Part shown: positions 8,205-17,585 of the stretch, one piece after another
Position numbering within the stretch: the stretch's first letter is position 1
Layout: each line of letters starts with the position of its first letter
The notes under the pieces: generated by a model
What the model saw: only the letters and a program-made list of their open reading frames with translations
What the model was told of the DNA's origin: nothing
The model's database searches: none
Assembly (NCBI RefSeq): GCF_000612585.1
Contig: NZ_JFCA01000023.1
Span: 49,087-113,086, forward strand
Source of the DNA: Pseudomonas sp. CHM02
GTDB lineage: Bacteria; Pseudomonadota; Gammaproteobacteria; Pseudomonadales; Pseudomonadaceae
Reading direction: 5' to 3'
DNA length: 64,000 nucleotides
Position numbers and translations under genes: made by a program

Positions 8205-11200
8205 TTAGGCTTTCAACTTCTGCACGTTGGCATTGAGCGTACTGGCGGGTGTGTAGGCGAACTCCCAACTATCTTTGCCGTCTGCACCGTCAAGAAAACC
8301 TTGAAGGCCTTTGTGGTTGCCATTGCTAATGTTGTAGACGGCCATTCCCCCCACAACCTGCGGTGTATGTCCGGCTCTGGCCATAGCAATGTCCAGCGTT
8401 GCACTATTGGTATTAAAAACAAACAATTCGTTGTTATTCGTTCTCTGGATGTACACAGTATGGCTGAACGTCCCACCCTCATTGGCGTGTTTGAAATTTA
8501 TAAGTCCAGATTCGCTAATGTCCACGGGGTCGAATGTTGTTTTTATATTGCTGGCTTTGATGCCCATGACATCCAGGTATTGAGCTGAGTAGTTTGAGCC
8601 GCCATTACGATTGGTACAGGCCTTGACGGTGTCATATACCTGGGGAGCGAGTTTTTTTTCAGCCTCGCCCACACGCATCGATGCCTCATAGCAGATAAGG
8701 CCATGATTCTGTGGATTAGCATTGAGTATCTCCACGTTTCTATTTAACTCAACGTTAGAGAGCGCGCGTGGCGTTCTAGACGGATTGAGAGGCGACTCGT
8801 ACAGGCTTCTGAAGTTTGAGCCGAGTATGCTATTTTTTTTCTGCCACTCGTCATTGTGATCAAAAACTTTGAATTCCAGCTTGTTGCGATCGGGGCTATG
8901 GGTTTTATACTTTGCACCTATGACCTTGTCATTAAATAATTTTTTTAAGCCACCCTCCATTGCGTCTGCACTCTTGAACTCAGCAACCCCATAGTTGGGG
9001 TCGTAAAAGTAAAAACTCTTGTCGGCGCCCTCGACTTTTACGCCTGCTGCCATCGCATGCCCAGGAGAGTCGATCATTAATGATTTTGAAACAGGGGAAT
9101 CGCCCAACTCCTTTACCATGGTTTCATAGGTAACCTGTCGCGAAGGCATGCCTGCATGAAATGAACTTTGCCCGCCCACTTGGGTTTGAAGCCTGTGCAA
9201 CGCATCCGCGAAGCTTTTCGAAGCGCTGTCCGTGGGAAAAGCAGCAGCGGCATACATATTTTTTATCAGCACCTGTTCTTTTCCCGACGCCATTGCGGTT
9301 GCCATGGTACGGGAGAGTGCAGCGCATTGCCCCTCGGACAGCTGGGCTGTCTTAGTCAGATAAATAACTTGCGGCATCGGCGTTACGGTGCCGAAACGAG
9401 GCTCTACGCTGTTAATAAACCGGGCGCTGCCAGCCCGACCCGCTTCATAAGCAATATCATCGTATCGTTTAACCAGTCCTCCTATTTGGGCTGATGTCAG
9501 GCTATCATTACTCGCCATTTTCATTAAATCTTCAACTTTCGTGGTGCGGGTCAGCCCTTTGCTACGCCCTAAACTTTCAATATTGTAGCCGTTGTCAAAG
9601 TCAGCCTTGTTCGGGCCATTACGATGAGTGCTCACTACCGACTTCCACTTTTTTACTATCGCTTCATCAATTTTTTTAGTGGAGTCGCTCGCGGTTGGCC
9701 ATTTCTCCAGTTGGTCAGAATCCAAACGTACTGAAGGGGAGAAATCCTTGAGGGCAGGGCCATAGGGTTGGTTAGTAATTTGATCATAGGCGTACCATTT
9801 TTTGTTTTGAAGAACAGCGCTACGCTCAAGGACTTCTCCAGCATTCTTGAATGTTCCCCTGGCAACTGCATCGTACGTTTTACTCGCAGCGACAAGATCG
9901 TAATTCACGGTCGTTCCCCGCAGATGCCGCATGTCTTGAGCCGCATCGGAGATGACGCGTTTTCCGGCGCTCACCACACCACGCCCGCCCGCTCGCAATA
10001 AATCCACGGTACCGTCAAGCGGGTTCACCAGGCTGACCGCACCCAGCCCGATGGATTTTGTTATCCGTAAGGCCTTGCCTCCCGCGGAGGCGGCACTGGA
10101 TGCCGCTTTCGCCACTTTACCAACCGTGCCAGCCCCGACTGTCAATACGCCAAATATATCGAGGGACAAGTCAATGATGCCTTCCCCGATATTGCCATTG
10201 ATGAAGTTGTTGATAGCCGACCTGAACGGGATCAGGTTAAGCAGGATCTCACGCAGTTTTTTGTAGAACGGTATCTCGGACTCAAACGTCGTGAGACCAC
10301 GGGCCTGGGCTTCGAGTGATCGCCATGTGCTGGTATGTTTGGCAACTGTTACGCCGATCAGCGTTGTTCTCAGGCTTGCGAAGCTATTCAATGCCCCTGC
10401 GCCATCCGCTGTTTCTTGCCTCAAGTCGTCGCGAATGGAAAGGGCGATGGGTTCCATGGACCTATAAGGCGTATTGGAGTTAAGTGGCACGCCGTCGTAA
10501 ATACCAGGGCCGGGCTGGATGCCGGATGGAAAATCACCCAGGTCCAGGCGCTTTTCGAGCGTGTTTTTCTGAACATTGAGTTCATACGTGTGAGGGATTC
10601 CGTCGCGTATGACTTTCAACAGAACAGGCTTGCCCTCCTTAACCGGTTGTACTTTAGGCTCGTTACCCACACGTGCAATATCTTGCAGACCTCTCATCTC
10701 GCTGAAAGCAGAAATACTTCCCAACTCAATATTTTTGCGATCTTCCAGGGGCAACTGCGCAATCAAGTTTTTGACCTGGGTGACGACGCTTTTGTCCAAG
10801 GCAAGGCCAAAGGCTTTGTATTGAGTCGCAAACTCTGTGTTTATGTTCTTCAGGTTCCTGGTCTTACTCAGTACATCCTCAATCGTGAAGTTTGGCGTAT
10901 TGGCCTCGGAGCGGCCACGGCCTCTGGCCGGCGGTGAATAAGAGGCGAGTCGCCAGGCGTTGGTCCCGTTGGACCTACCCCTTACCTTCGGTGCTTTTGG
11001 CGGGTTATGGAGCATGTTTTCCATGTACAGGTCCAGAAGCGAATAAGGGCCTTCACGATCCCTGTCGTATTTGTCGAGCACTATGCATTTCAATTCCAGG
11101 CGCACGTCATCCCCCAGCGCCTTGCGCAACTCTGCCAGGGCAATCTCCTTGCGGGAAGAAGGTGCAAGCGTACGTCGTGCTTCGGACGCGCTGCGCAACT

Positions 11201-12998
11201 CGGTTACTTGCGCGTTATAGGCATCGGTGATTGTTGCCATGTCCGCAGGCGACGTGACGCTTGTGACGATGCTGTTAGTAAGACCCCACTCCTTGAGCGC
11301 CTCGTACTGGCTTACGTATTCGATCTTGCGCTGGGCATCGGAGACGGGCGCAATGTCCCCCGACATCATCACGTCCGCATAACTCATCGTCGCCGTCGCA
11401 CCAGGCGCCTGCGCCTCGATACGGGCCACCGCCGTGCTAAAACTCACATGGGCAGGAGAGCCGTGGGTGAGGGTCGGCGGAATATCCTTCACCAGTAACT
11501 CCGGCGCCGTCGAGGCCAATCGCAAATGTGCTTGAACCAGTGCTCTCTCGGGAGATGAGGCCTCACGTACGCGCAAGTACAAGTAGTCGGCCACTCGCTG
11601 GAGCGTTCCCGATAACGGCTTGCCTTTGAGTTGCTGGCCAGCGAGGTCAAAGCCCGAAATGTGCTTTTGCGGTAAGGCACGCTGGGTCAGTAGATCCCCT
11701 GCGTTCACGTTTAAGGCAGCCAATAACCAGTCGTTGATACTGCCTTTGACTGACAGTGTGTCGAACTTGGCCTGGATCGCAGTGCCCAGCGCCTGGCCCC
11801 TGGGTGACTGAATAAGCCGATCAAGCAGTTGTCGCGGCTTACGCAGTTCGGACGGATCTATGGCAACACCCTGCATCAATGCCTCCAGCACTCCACCGGT
11901 GGTCCCGACATTCAGATCGCCCACATTGCCGTGCAGCAAAAACGCCAACAATTGGCGCTGGCTGCCTGCATCAAGGGGTTGAGGCCAGGACAACGCTCCA
12001 CCATAGTTGCCATTGATCGGGCTGTGGTGGGCGGGTGTCAGCAGGTACATTTTTAGGTTTTCCACCTCTTGAGCAGTCCCGGGAAGGTTGATCCCGTGGT
12101 ACTCAAGTAAATCTTTAAGGGTGTTCAAGCCAGCTCCCGTGCGCCCCCAGTCTTGGGTGTATGAGGAGTCGGGATGAGCCTCGAAAGGGGTCTCACTCAA
12201 ATACTGGGAAAGGGTGGAGGCTTCACGCGTGCCTGACTTCAGCTCCTCACCCAGTTCCCTTAACAACTTGGCGGCCGCGTGCCGGTCGTGAGTATTTCCC
12301 AGCAGTGTTTTCTGGCGGTTGAGCGCGTCTTCACTACGTTGCTCGTGGACACTGTAAAACGCGACCGGGTCTAGCGTAGAAAAGGACTTGTCGCGCTCCA
12401 ACTCGGCAGCGCGTTGCTGGAAATCGGAAGGCTGCTCAAAATAAAAGCGCCCAACTAACCAGGCCGGTGCGTGTTCAATGTCCGTGGGAAGTGGAGGGCT
12501 GAAAGGCAGGTTTCTGCTGGAGAGTACGTTGCCAACTTCCATTAACGGCCCTCTGACCGCGCACCACTTTGAACTCTCGTCTCCAGCCACATCCAGTGTC
12601 GCGATACCTGTGCCAAGGGCCTTCGTTTGAAAAGTGATTCGCCCTGCACTCGGCAGTATCTTGATCGAACCGATCGCATTGTTGTCACGCCGCCACGCAA
12701 TAAAATCCGGAGATTGCATGGCGTCACCCAACTGCTTCCACCACTGGCCGAACGTGGAGTGCGCCGGGACATCAACCATAATCGCATTGTCGTTGACGGG
12801 GACGCCTGTAAAGCCCCTCAACGCCTTGCCATAGTTTTGTGCCAGTAAACTATCGCCGTTGGCACGAGACGACCCATCGCCAGCCGGAGAGGGTACGTCT
12901 GCGCGTCTGGCTTCAGAGCGTGCTTGTGTTACAGGCGCCTCAGTATGAGTGGAGAGAGGCAACAGCGAGGTGCGCGATAAACTATTCGTAATCGTCAT
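8205..12998 (-). CDS. Large toxin-like protein with YopT-like cysteine protease domain and a second Cys/His/Asn domain
   Basis: A 1597-residue protein starting at ATG 12998 (MTITNSL). The N-terminal third parallels the paralogue at 1-1310. A central hydrophobic Gly/Ala-rich stretch (about 930-1020, including LSLDIFGVLTVGAGTVGKV) could insert in membranes. The C-terminal part contains GQCAALS (C1225), SPGHAMAAG (H1314) and FYDPNYG (D1333). This matches the Cys-His-Asp pattern of peptidase family C58 (YopT/AvrPphB) and of LifA/Efa1-type toxins. Further on, ICYEAS (C1436), FSHTVYIQR (H1513) and FNTNS (N1529) suggest a second papain-like domain, loosely like the Cys-His-Asp deamidase of Pasteurella toxin. 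No signal peptide, so release would need a special route. The gene is read against the signalling operon. The role as toxin or effector is inferred from domains. Confidence 0.82.
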   Translation of the reverse strand: MTITNSLSRTSLLPLSTHTEAPVTQARSEARRADVPSPAGDGSSRANGDSLLAQNYGKALRGFTGVPVNDNAIMVDVPAHSTFGQWWKQLGDAMQSPDFIAWRRDNNAIGSIKILPSAGRITFQTKALGTGIATLDVAGDESSKWCAVRGPLMEVGNVLSSRNLPFSPPLPTDIEHAPAWLVGRFYFEQPSDFQQRAAELERDKSFSTLDPVAFYSVHEQRSEDALNRQKTLLGNTHDRHAAAKLLRELGEELKSGTREASTLSQYLSETPFEAHPDSSYTQDWGRTGAGLNTLKDLLEYHGINLPGTAQEVENLKMYLLTPAHHSPINGNYGGALSWPQPLDAGSQRQLLAFLLHGNVGDLNVGTTGGVLEALMQGVAIDPSELRKPRQLLDRLIQSPRGQALGTAIQAKFDTLSVKGSINDWLLAALNVNAGDLLTQRALPQKHISGFDLAGQQLKGKPLSGTLQRVADYLYLRVREASSPERALVQAHLRLASTAPELLVKDIPPTLTHGSPAHVSFSTAVARIEAQAPGATATMSYADVMMSGDIAPVSDAQRKIEYVSQYEALKEWGLTNSIVTSVTSPADMATITDAYNAQVTELRSASEARRTLAPSSRKEIALAELRKALGDDVRLELKCIVLDKYDRDREGPYSLLDLYMENMLHNPPKAPKVRGRSNGTNAWRLASYSPPARGRGRSEANTPNFTIEDVLSKTRNLKNINTEFATQYKAFGLALDKSVVTQVKNLIAQLPLEDRKNIELGSISAFSEMRGLQDIARVGNEPKVQPVKEGKPVLLKVIRDGIPHTYELNVQKNTLEKRLDLGDFPSGIQPGPGIYDGVPLNSNTPYRSMEPIALSIRDDLRQETADGAGALNSFASLRTTLIGVTVAKHTSTWRSLEAQARGLTTFESEIPFYKKLREILLNLIPFRSAINNFINGNIGEGIIDLSLDIFGVLTVGAGTVGKVAKAASSAASAGGKALRITKSIGLGAVSLVNPLDGTVDLLRAGGRGVVSAGKRVISDAAQDMRHLRGTTVNYDLVAASKTYDAVARGTFKNAGEVLERSAVLQNKKWYAYDQITNQPYGPALKDFSPSVRLDSDQLEKWPTASDSTKKIDEAIVKKWKSVVSTHRNGPNKADFDNGYNIESLGRSKGLTRTTKVEDLMKMASNDSLTSAQIGGLVKRYDDIAYEAGRAGSARFINSVEPRFGTVTPMPQVIYLTKTAQLSEGQCAALSRTMATAMASGKEQVLIKNMYAAAAFPTDSASKSFADALHRLQTQVGGQSSFHAGMPSRQVTYETMVKELGDSPVSKSLMIDSPGHAMAAGVKVEGADKSFYFYDPNYGVAEFKSADAMEGGLKKLFNDKVIGAKYKTHSPDRNKLEFKVFDHNDEWQKKNSILGSNFRSLYESPLNPSRTPRALSNVELNRNVEILNANPQNHGLICYEASMRVGEAEKKLAPQVYDTVKACTNRNGGSNYSAQYLDVMGIKASNIKTTFDPVDISESGLINFKHANEGGTFSHTVYIQRTNNNELFVFNTNSATLDIAMARAGHTPQVVGGMAVYNISNGNHKGLQGFLDGADGKDSWEFAYTPASTLNANVQKLKA

Positions 12999-13047
12999 GG
13001 CATTTGGACTCGACCTTGGGAACTGAGGCCCACTGGGTACAGATTCT

Positions 13048-13064
13048 GATTACCCGTGGTAATC
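13048..13064. terminator. Hairpin downstream of the KaiC-kinase operon
   Basis: A perfect 7-bp stem GATTACC / GGTAATC with loop CGT lies between the kinase stop and the toxin start, both on the minus strand. No U-run follows. It could be a weak terminator or a regulatory site for the toxin promoter. Confidence 0.35.
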
Positions 13065-13114
13065 CTTCGTACCGCTATCCCCTTGATCGATTCCGGCCAA
13101 ATGCGAAAACTCTA

Positions 13115-14830
13115 TTACTTGTTATTGCTTTGCGCCTGCGGAGGATCTGCCTCTGTGTTGTGCGCCCGTATCATTTCCCGCACCTTCGCCGTCAACAAAT
13201 CAAAGGTAAACGGCTTGGTGATCAACTGCATTCCCGGGTCCAGGAACCCACCCCGCACCGCCGCGTGTTCGGCATAACCCGTAATGAATAGCACCTTGAG
13301 GTCCGGGCGGATCTGTCGGCCTATTTCGGCGAGTTGCCGGCCGTTCATGCCAGGCAGGCCGACATCGCTGATCATCAGGTCGATGCGTTGCCCGGACTCG
13401 ATGATCGGCACTGCGGTATCCGCATCGCCGGCCTCGACAAAGCCATAGCCCAACTCTTTGAGCACCGCGCTGACCAGTACCCGCACGGCGGGGTCGTCCT
13501 CGACGATCAGCACCGTTTCTCCCACATTGGCGAAAGGCAGCAGCGCCGCGTCAGCCGCGAGGTCCGCAACGATTTCCCCAATGAACCGAGGTAGAAACAG
13601 GCTGACCGTGGTGCCTTCGCCGACCTCGCTGTGGAGGGTGACATGCCCGTGGGACTGACGGGCGAAGCCATAGATCATCGACAGCCCCAGGCCGGTGCCC
13701 TGGCCGATGGGTTTGGTGGTGAAAAACGGATCGAACACACGCCCCATCAGGTGCTCGGGAATCCCGCAGCCGGTATCGCTGACGCTCAGTTCGACGTAGT
13801 CACCGGGCTTCAGGGTGCCGTAGGCGGCGGTGAACACGCTGTCGAGGTGGCGGTTGGTGGTTTCGACCACCAGCTTGCCGCCACCGGGCATGGCATCCCG
13901 CGCGTTGATCACCAGGTTGAGCAGGGCGCTTTCCAGTTGATTGGGGTCGGCTTCGGCAGTCCAGAGTTGGTCGGTCAGGCGCATGTCGAGGGCGATGCTT
14001 TCATTGATGCTGCGTTGCAACAGCTCGCCCATGGAGGTGACCAGTTGGTTGAGCGCCACGGGTTTGGAGTCCAGTGACTGGCGTCGCGAGAAAGCCAGCA
14101 AGCGGTGGGTCAGGCCAGCAGCGCGGTTGGCCGAGGTCACGCCGAGGTCGATCAGGCTGTCGAGATCGTCCAGTTTGCCGCGGGCAACGCGCCTGCGCAG
14201 CAGTTCCAGGCTGCCGATGATGCCCGTGAGCATATTGTTGAAGTCATGGGCGATGCCGCCGGTCAATTGGCCGACGGCTTCCATTTTCTGTGATTGGCGC
14301 AACGCCTCTTCGTTGCTGCGCAGTTGGGCGGTGCGCTCCTCGACCTGTTGCTCGAGGGTTTCCAGGGTGCGCTGCAGGCGCAGTTCACTTTCGCTGAGGT
14401 CGATCAGGCGGTCGCGGGCGTCGTATTGCCGTCGGCGCCCGCGCAGGGCAGCGCTCACCAGGCTGATCAGCGTCACCGGGTGGAAGGGCCGTTCCAGGAA
14501 GGTCACGTTGCCCAGCAGGCTGCTCAGATGGGATGAGCCATTCTGTTCGCTGCCGCCGTGGTGGGTCATCAGCACGATCGGCAGGTCCGACCAGGCCGGT
14601 TGCTGGTGCAGGTGCTCCAGCAACGGTTCCAGATCAACACCGCGCAGCGCTTCGGCCGCAATCACGAGCATGCCGGCGCCTTGCTCCAGCGCGTCGCAGA
14701 GCATCGTCAGGTTGCTGGCAATGATGCCGCTGTAGCCGGCCTCGTTGAGCATCATCAGCGCCAGCGACCCGTCACGACCCAATGGCGCCAGGATGATTGC
14801 ACGCTCGGAGACGGGCGCAAAACCGGTCAC
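13115..14830 (-). CDS. Hybrid histidine kinase with degenerate N-terminal receiver and C-terminal receiver
   Basis: A 571-residue soluble protein. The GTG start at 14830 overlaps the kaiC stop as GTGA, with AGAGG just upstream. Residues 1-125 have receiver architecture (LPIVLMTHH, FLERPFHPVTL), but the phosphorylation site is replaced by MLVIAAEALRG, so this is a pseudo-receiver. A coiled coil is followed by HisKA with H195 in GGIAHDFNNML (HWE/NtrB-like class), a HATPase with DTGCGIP and GTGLGLSM, and a receiver with D489 in MISDVGLPGMNG. Translational coupling to the KaiC-like ATPase suggests the pair works together. KaiC-kinase pairs are recurrent in Pseudomonas and Legionella stress signalling. 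Confidence 0.92.
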   Translation of the reverse strand: MTGFAPVSERAIILAPLGRDGSLALMMLNEAGYSGIIASNLTMLCDALEQGAGMLVIAAEALRGVDLEPLLEHLHQQPAWSDLPIVLMTHHGGSEQNGSSHLSSLLGNVTFLERPFHPVTLISLVSAALRGRRRQYDARDRLIDLSESELRLQRTLETLEQQVEERTAQLRSNEEALRQSQKMEAVGQLTGGIAHDFNNMLTGIIGSLELLRRRVARGKLDDLDSLIDLGVTSANRAAGLTHRLLAFSRRQSLDSKPVALNQLVTSMGELLQRSINESIALDMRLTDQLWTAEADPNQLESALLNLVINARDAMPGGGKLVVETTNRHLDSVFTAAYGTLKPGDYVELSVSDTGCGIPEHLMGRVFDPFFTTKPIGQGTGLGLSMIYGFARQSHGHVTLHSEVGEGTTVSLFLPRFIGEIVADLAADAALLPFANVGETVLIVEDDPAVRVLVSAVLKELGYGFVEAGDADTAVPIIESGQRIDLMISDVGLPGMNGRQLAEIGRQIRPDLKVLFITGYAEHAAVRGGFLDPGMQLITKPFTFDLLTAKVREMIRAHNTEADPPQAQSNNK

Positions 14831-16329
14831 GTTCCCTCTTCCTTGAGCAGGGGCGAGCCGCTGCCGGTGAAGGTCGGGATACCGCGCAACACGCCCTGGA
14901 AGTTATCCAGCGGCTCGCCGACGGTCATGCCCCGACTGCCGATGCGGTATTCGCGAATGGTCGACTCATGGGTGCCGGTGCGTTTCTTGATGATCGAAAT
15001 GGCACGGCGCACCTTGCCCAGCGCCTCGAAGTAGCGCAGCAGAATCACCGTGTCGGCCAGGTAGGTAATGTCCACCGGTGCTTGCATGTCACCGACCAGC
15101 CCATGCTGGGCAACCGTCATGAACGTGGCGGCACCGCGACGGTTCAGGTACAGCAACAGTTCGTGCATGTGCAGGATCAGCGCGTTTTCTTCCGGCATGG
15201 CGGCCTGGTAGCCGTTGATGCTATCGATGACTACGGTCTTGATGCCGCGCTCGTCGACGCAGCGGCGTACCCGGTGGGAAAACTCGCCCGGGGACAACTC
15301 GGCGGCGTCCACTTGCTCGATCAGCAGGTTGCCGGTGGCTTGCAGCGCCGCGAGGTCGATGCCCATGTTGCGCATGCGCTCGAACAACAGCCCCAGCTCT
15401 TCATCGAAAATAAACAGCGCAGCTTTTTCACCACGGGCCACAGCAGCGGCGGCGAAGATCATCGAGATCAGCGATTTGCCGGTACCGGCCGGGCCGAGGA
15501 TCAGGCTGCTGGAGCCGGTCTCGACGCCGCCGCCCATCAGCGCATCCAGTTCCGCGATGCCACTGCTCAGGGTTTCACGTACGTAGCCGCCACGATGCTC
15601 GGCCGCGACCAGGCGCGGGAATACATGAATGCCGTCGCCCATGATGGTGAAGTCGTGAAAACCGCCCCGGTATTTCTGGCCCCGGTATTTCACCACCCGA
15701 ATGCGACGACGTTCGGCACCATAGTTGGGCGTCAGTTCTTCCAGGCGAATCACCCCGTGGGCCACGCTGTGCACGGTTTTATCAAGGGATTCGGTGGTCA
15801 GGTCGTCCAGCAGCAGCACGGTGGCGTCGTAGCGCACGAAGTAATGCTTGATCGCCAGGATCTGCCGACGATAGCGCAACGAACTCTGGGCAAGCAGGCG
15901 GATCTCCGAAAGGCTGTCGATCACCACGCGGGTCGGCTTGACCCGTTCGACCACTTCGAAGATCTGGCGGGTGGCTTCGCCCAGTTCCAGGTCGGAGGAG
16001 TACAGCAGGCTCTGCTGGTGCTCGGCGTTGAGCAGGCTCTCCGGTGGAGTCAGCTCGAAGATATGGATATTGTCGTCCAGGTCCCAGCCGTGGGATTTGG
16101 CGCCCTGGCGCAGCTCGCGCTCCGTTTCCGAAAGCGTGATGTACAAGGATCGTTCACCGTTTTTGGCGCCCGCCTGCAGGAAATGCAGCGCCACCGTGGT
16201 TTTGCCGGTGCCGGGTTCACCTTCCAGCAGGAACAGGTGGCTGCGCGATAGCCCTCCGGAAAGAATGTCATCAAGACCTTCGATTCCGGTGGCCGCCTTT
16301 TCACTGAACAGCTCTTTGGATGTAGACAA
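14827..16329 (-). CDS. kaiC: KaiC-like double-domain ATPase
   Basis: A 500-residue protein with two RecA/KaiC domains. Walker A1 is EGEPGTGKTT (37-44) and Walker A2 is LGPAGTGKSL (K285). Walker B-like strands are VVIDSLSE and VVIDSING. The start is TTG at 16329, with GAGG seven bases upstream, and no ATG is better placed. Homologues outside cyanobacteria lack KaiA/KaiB-driven clocks and act in stress signalling. Here the gene is coupled to a histidine kinase, whose autophosphorylation it may control. Low start-codon strength may keep expression modest. A terminator-like hairpin separates it from the upstream TPR gene. Confidence 0.93.
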   Translation of the reverse strand: MSTSKELFSEKAATGIEGLDDILSGGLSRSHLFLLEGEPGTGKTTVALHFLQAGAKNGERSLYITLSETERELRQGAKSHGWDLDDNIHIFELTPPESLLNAEHQQSLLYSSDLELGEATRQIFEVVERVKPTRVVIDSLSEIRLLAQSSLRYRRQILAIKHYFVRYDATVLLLDDLTTESLDKTVHSVAHGVIRLEELTPNYGAERRRIRVVKYRGQKYRGGFHDFTIMGDGIHVFPRLVAAEHRGGYVRETLSSGIAELDALMGGGVETGSSSLILGPAGTGKSLISMIFAAAAVARGEKAALFIFDEELGLLFERMRNMGIDLAALQATGNLLIEQVDAAELSPGEFSHRVRRCVDERGIKTVVIDSINGYQAAMPEENALILHMHELLLYLNRRGAATFMTVAQHGLVGDMQAPVDITYLADTVILLRYFEALGKVRRAISIIKKRTGTHESTIREYRIGSRGMTVGEPLDNFQGVLRGIPTFTGSGSPLLKEEGT

Positions 16330-16360
16330 GAAGTGCCCTCAGGTCACGTACAAGTAGAGG

Positions 16361-16382
16361 GGCGCGCCACCTCAGGCGCGCC
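16361..16382. terminator. Hairpin of two GGCGCGCC palindromes
   Basis: Two copies of the self-complementary octamer GGCGCGCC at 16361-16368 and 16375-16382, separated by six bases, can pair with each other. The site lies downstream of the minus-strand TPR gene and upstream of kaiC. It is a likely terminator for the former. Confidence 0.55.
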
Positions 16383-16450
16383 ATAGACTCTTGACCGTAC
16401 TGGCCTGTAGCGGTTCAACACTTCGTCATATTTGTATCGGGGCGGGCGCT

Positions 16451-17509
16451 TCAAAGTCCCTGTTGCAAGGCGGGATCGTCCGGGTTCTGCTGTTCAAGTT
16501 GCGCCAGCAGCACTTGAACGTTCTGCAGTTGGCCACTTTCCTTCCAATAATTGACCAGCAGAACCCGCGCCTTGCGATTGGCCGGATGGCGTTGGATGAT
16601 TTCTTCCAGTTGGCGCTGGGCGGCTTCCAGTTCCTGCTGGGCATGCAGGGTGGTGGCCAGGTCGTAACGGTAATCCTGATTGTCCGGCTCCAGTTCTACC
16701 GCCTTGGACAGGCCGAGCAGGGCGTAAGGGCGTTCGCCATGGTGCAACAGCCACATGCCCAAGGCGTGTTGCAGGTAGGCCGATTCGGGATGCGCCGCCA
16801 GTTGGCGTGCCAGCAGTTGGCGGGATTCGTCGGTCTTGCCTTGTTTGTCCAGCAGTTCGATCTGCGCGACTACGGCTTGCAGGTTGTCCGGCTGCAAACG
16901 CATGGCCTGTTCCAGGGCGTTTTGCGCATCGGGCAACAGGGCGCTGTGGATGTACAGGCGCGCCAGTTGAATCCAGCCCTCTGCGGTTTCGGGCTGGGCC
17001 TTGAGCTTTTTCACGAACTCATCCAGCACCTGCTGCAAGGGCCCGAAATACAGGCCCAGCGTGTCGGGCGACAAGCCCAGCAAGGCATTCGCGGCGGCGA
17101 AGCGCACTGCTTGCTCAGGGTCATCCAGCACCGGGCCGAGCAACAGCGTGCGCTGACCGGTCGGCACCAGGCCGACAATGCTGTGGATCGCGGCCTCGCG
17201 CACCTGCGGCGAATTGCTGCTCAGGTCCTTGTCCGCAAGCTTCAAGGCCTGTGGGCTGGGGTAGTTGGGCAGCTCGGCATGCAGGGCGGCCCGGCGCTCG
17301 GGCGCCAGGTCCGGGCGACCCAGTTGCTGGTACAGCACGCGTGCGGCGCCGGGCTCACCGTTACGTGCCTGTTTCAAGGCCTTGGAGTAACCATGGGCAA
17401 TGGCGGGCGGTACAGCCACCGGGGTGGAGCGGGAGAAAAACCAGGTGATCAGCACAATCAACAGCAGGGCGCACAGGCCGATGATGGAGTAACGGCGTGA
17501 CTTTGACAT
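16451..17509 (-). CDS. Membrane-anchored HEAT/TPR-repeat protein
   Basis: A 352-residue protein with one N-terminal membrane helix (IIGLCALLLIVLITWFF, about 9-25) and a large soluble part probably facing the periplasm. Residues about 90-145 look like HEAT-type repeats (SPQVREAAIHSIVGL, PEQAVRFAAANALLGL). Four or more TPR units follow (AEGWIQLARLYIHSALLPDA, NLQAVVAQIELLDKQGKTDE and later). It resembles CcmH-type TPR proteins in repeat style but lacks the heme-handling N-terminal domain and is not in a ccm cluster. It is probably a protein-interaction scaffold whose partner is unknown. Confidence 0.8.
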   Translation of the reverse strand: MSKSRRYSIIGLCALLLIVLITWFFSRSTPVAVPPAIAHGYSKALKQARNGEPGAARVLYQQLGRPDLAPERRAALHAELPNYPSPQALKLADKDLSSNSPQVREAAIHSIVGLVPTGQRTLLLGPVLDDPEQAVRFAAANALLGLSPDTLGLYFGPLQQVLDEFVKKLKAQPETAEGWIQLARLYIHSALLPDAQNALEQAMRLQPDNLQAVVAQIELLDKQGKTDESRQLLARQLAAHPESAYLQHALGMWLLHHGERPYALLGLSKAVELEPDNQDYRYDLATTLHAQQELEAAQRQLEEIIQRHPANRKARVLLVNYWKESGQLQNVQVLLAQLEQQNPDDPALQQGL

Positions 17510-17585
17510 GCAGGCGTCCGAAAGCTTGGGCAGCTAGTACAAAGCCATCAGCTTCGGTCAGACCACGGCGAGTGTCAAACCCGTG

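Noticed and set aside
14797..16251. Long plus-strand open frame opposite kaiC
   Set aside because: The minus strand carries intact Walker motifs of KaiC. The plus frame has no recognisable domain.
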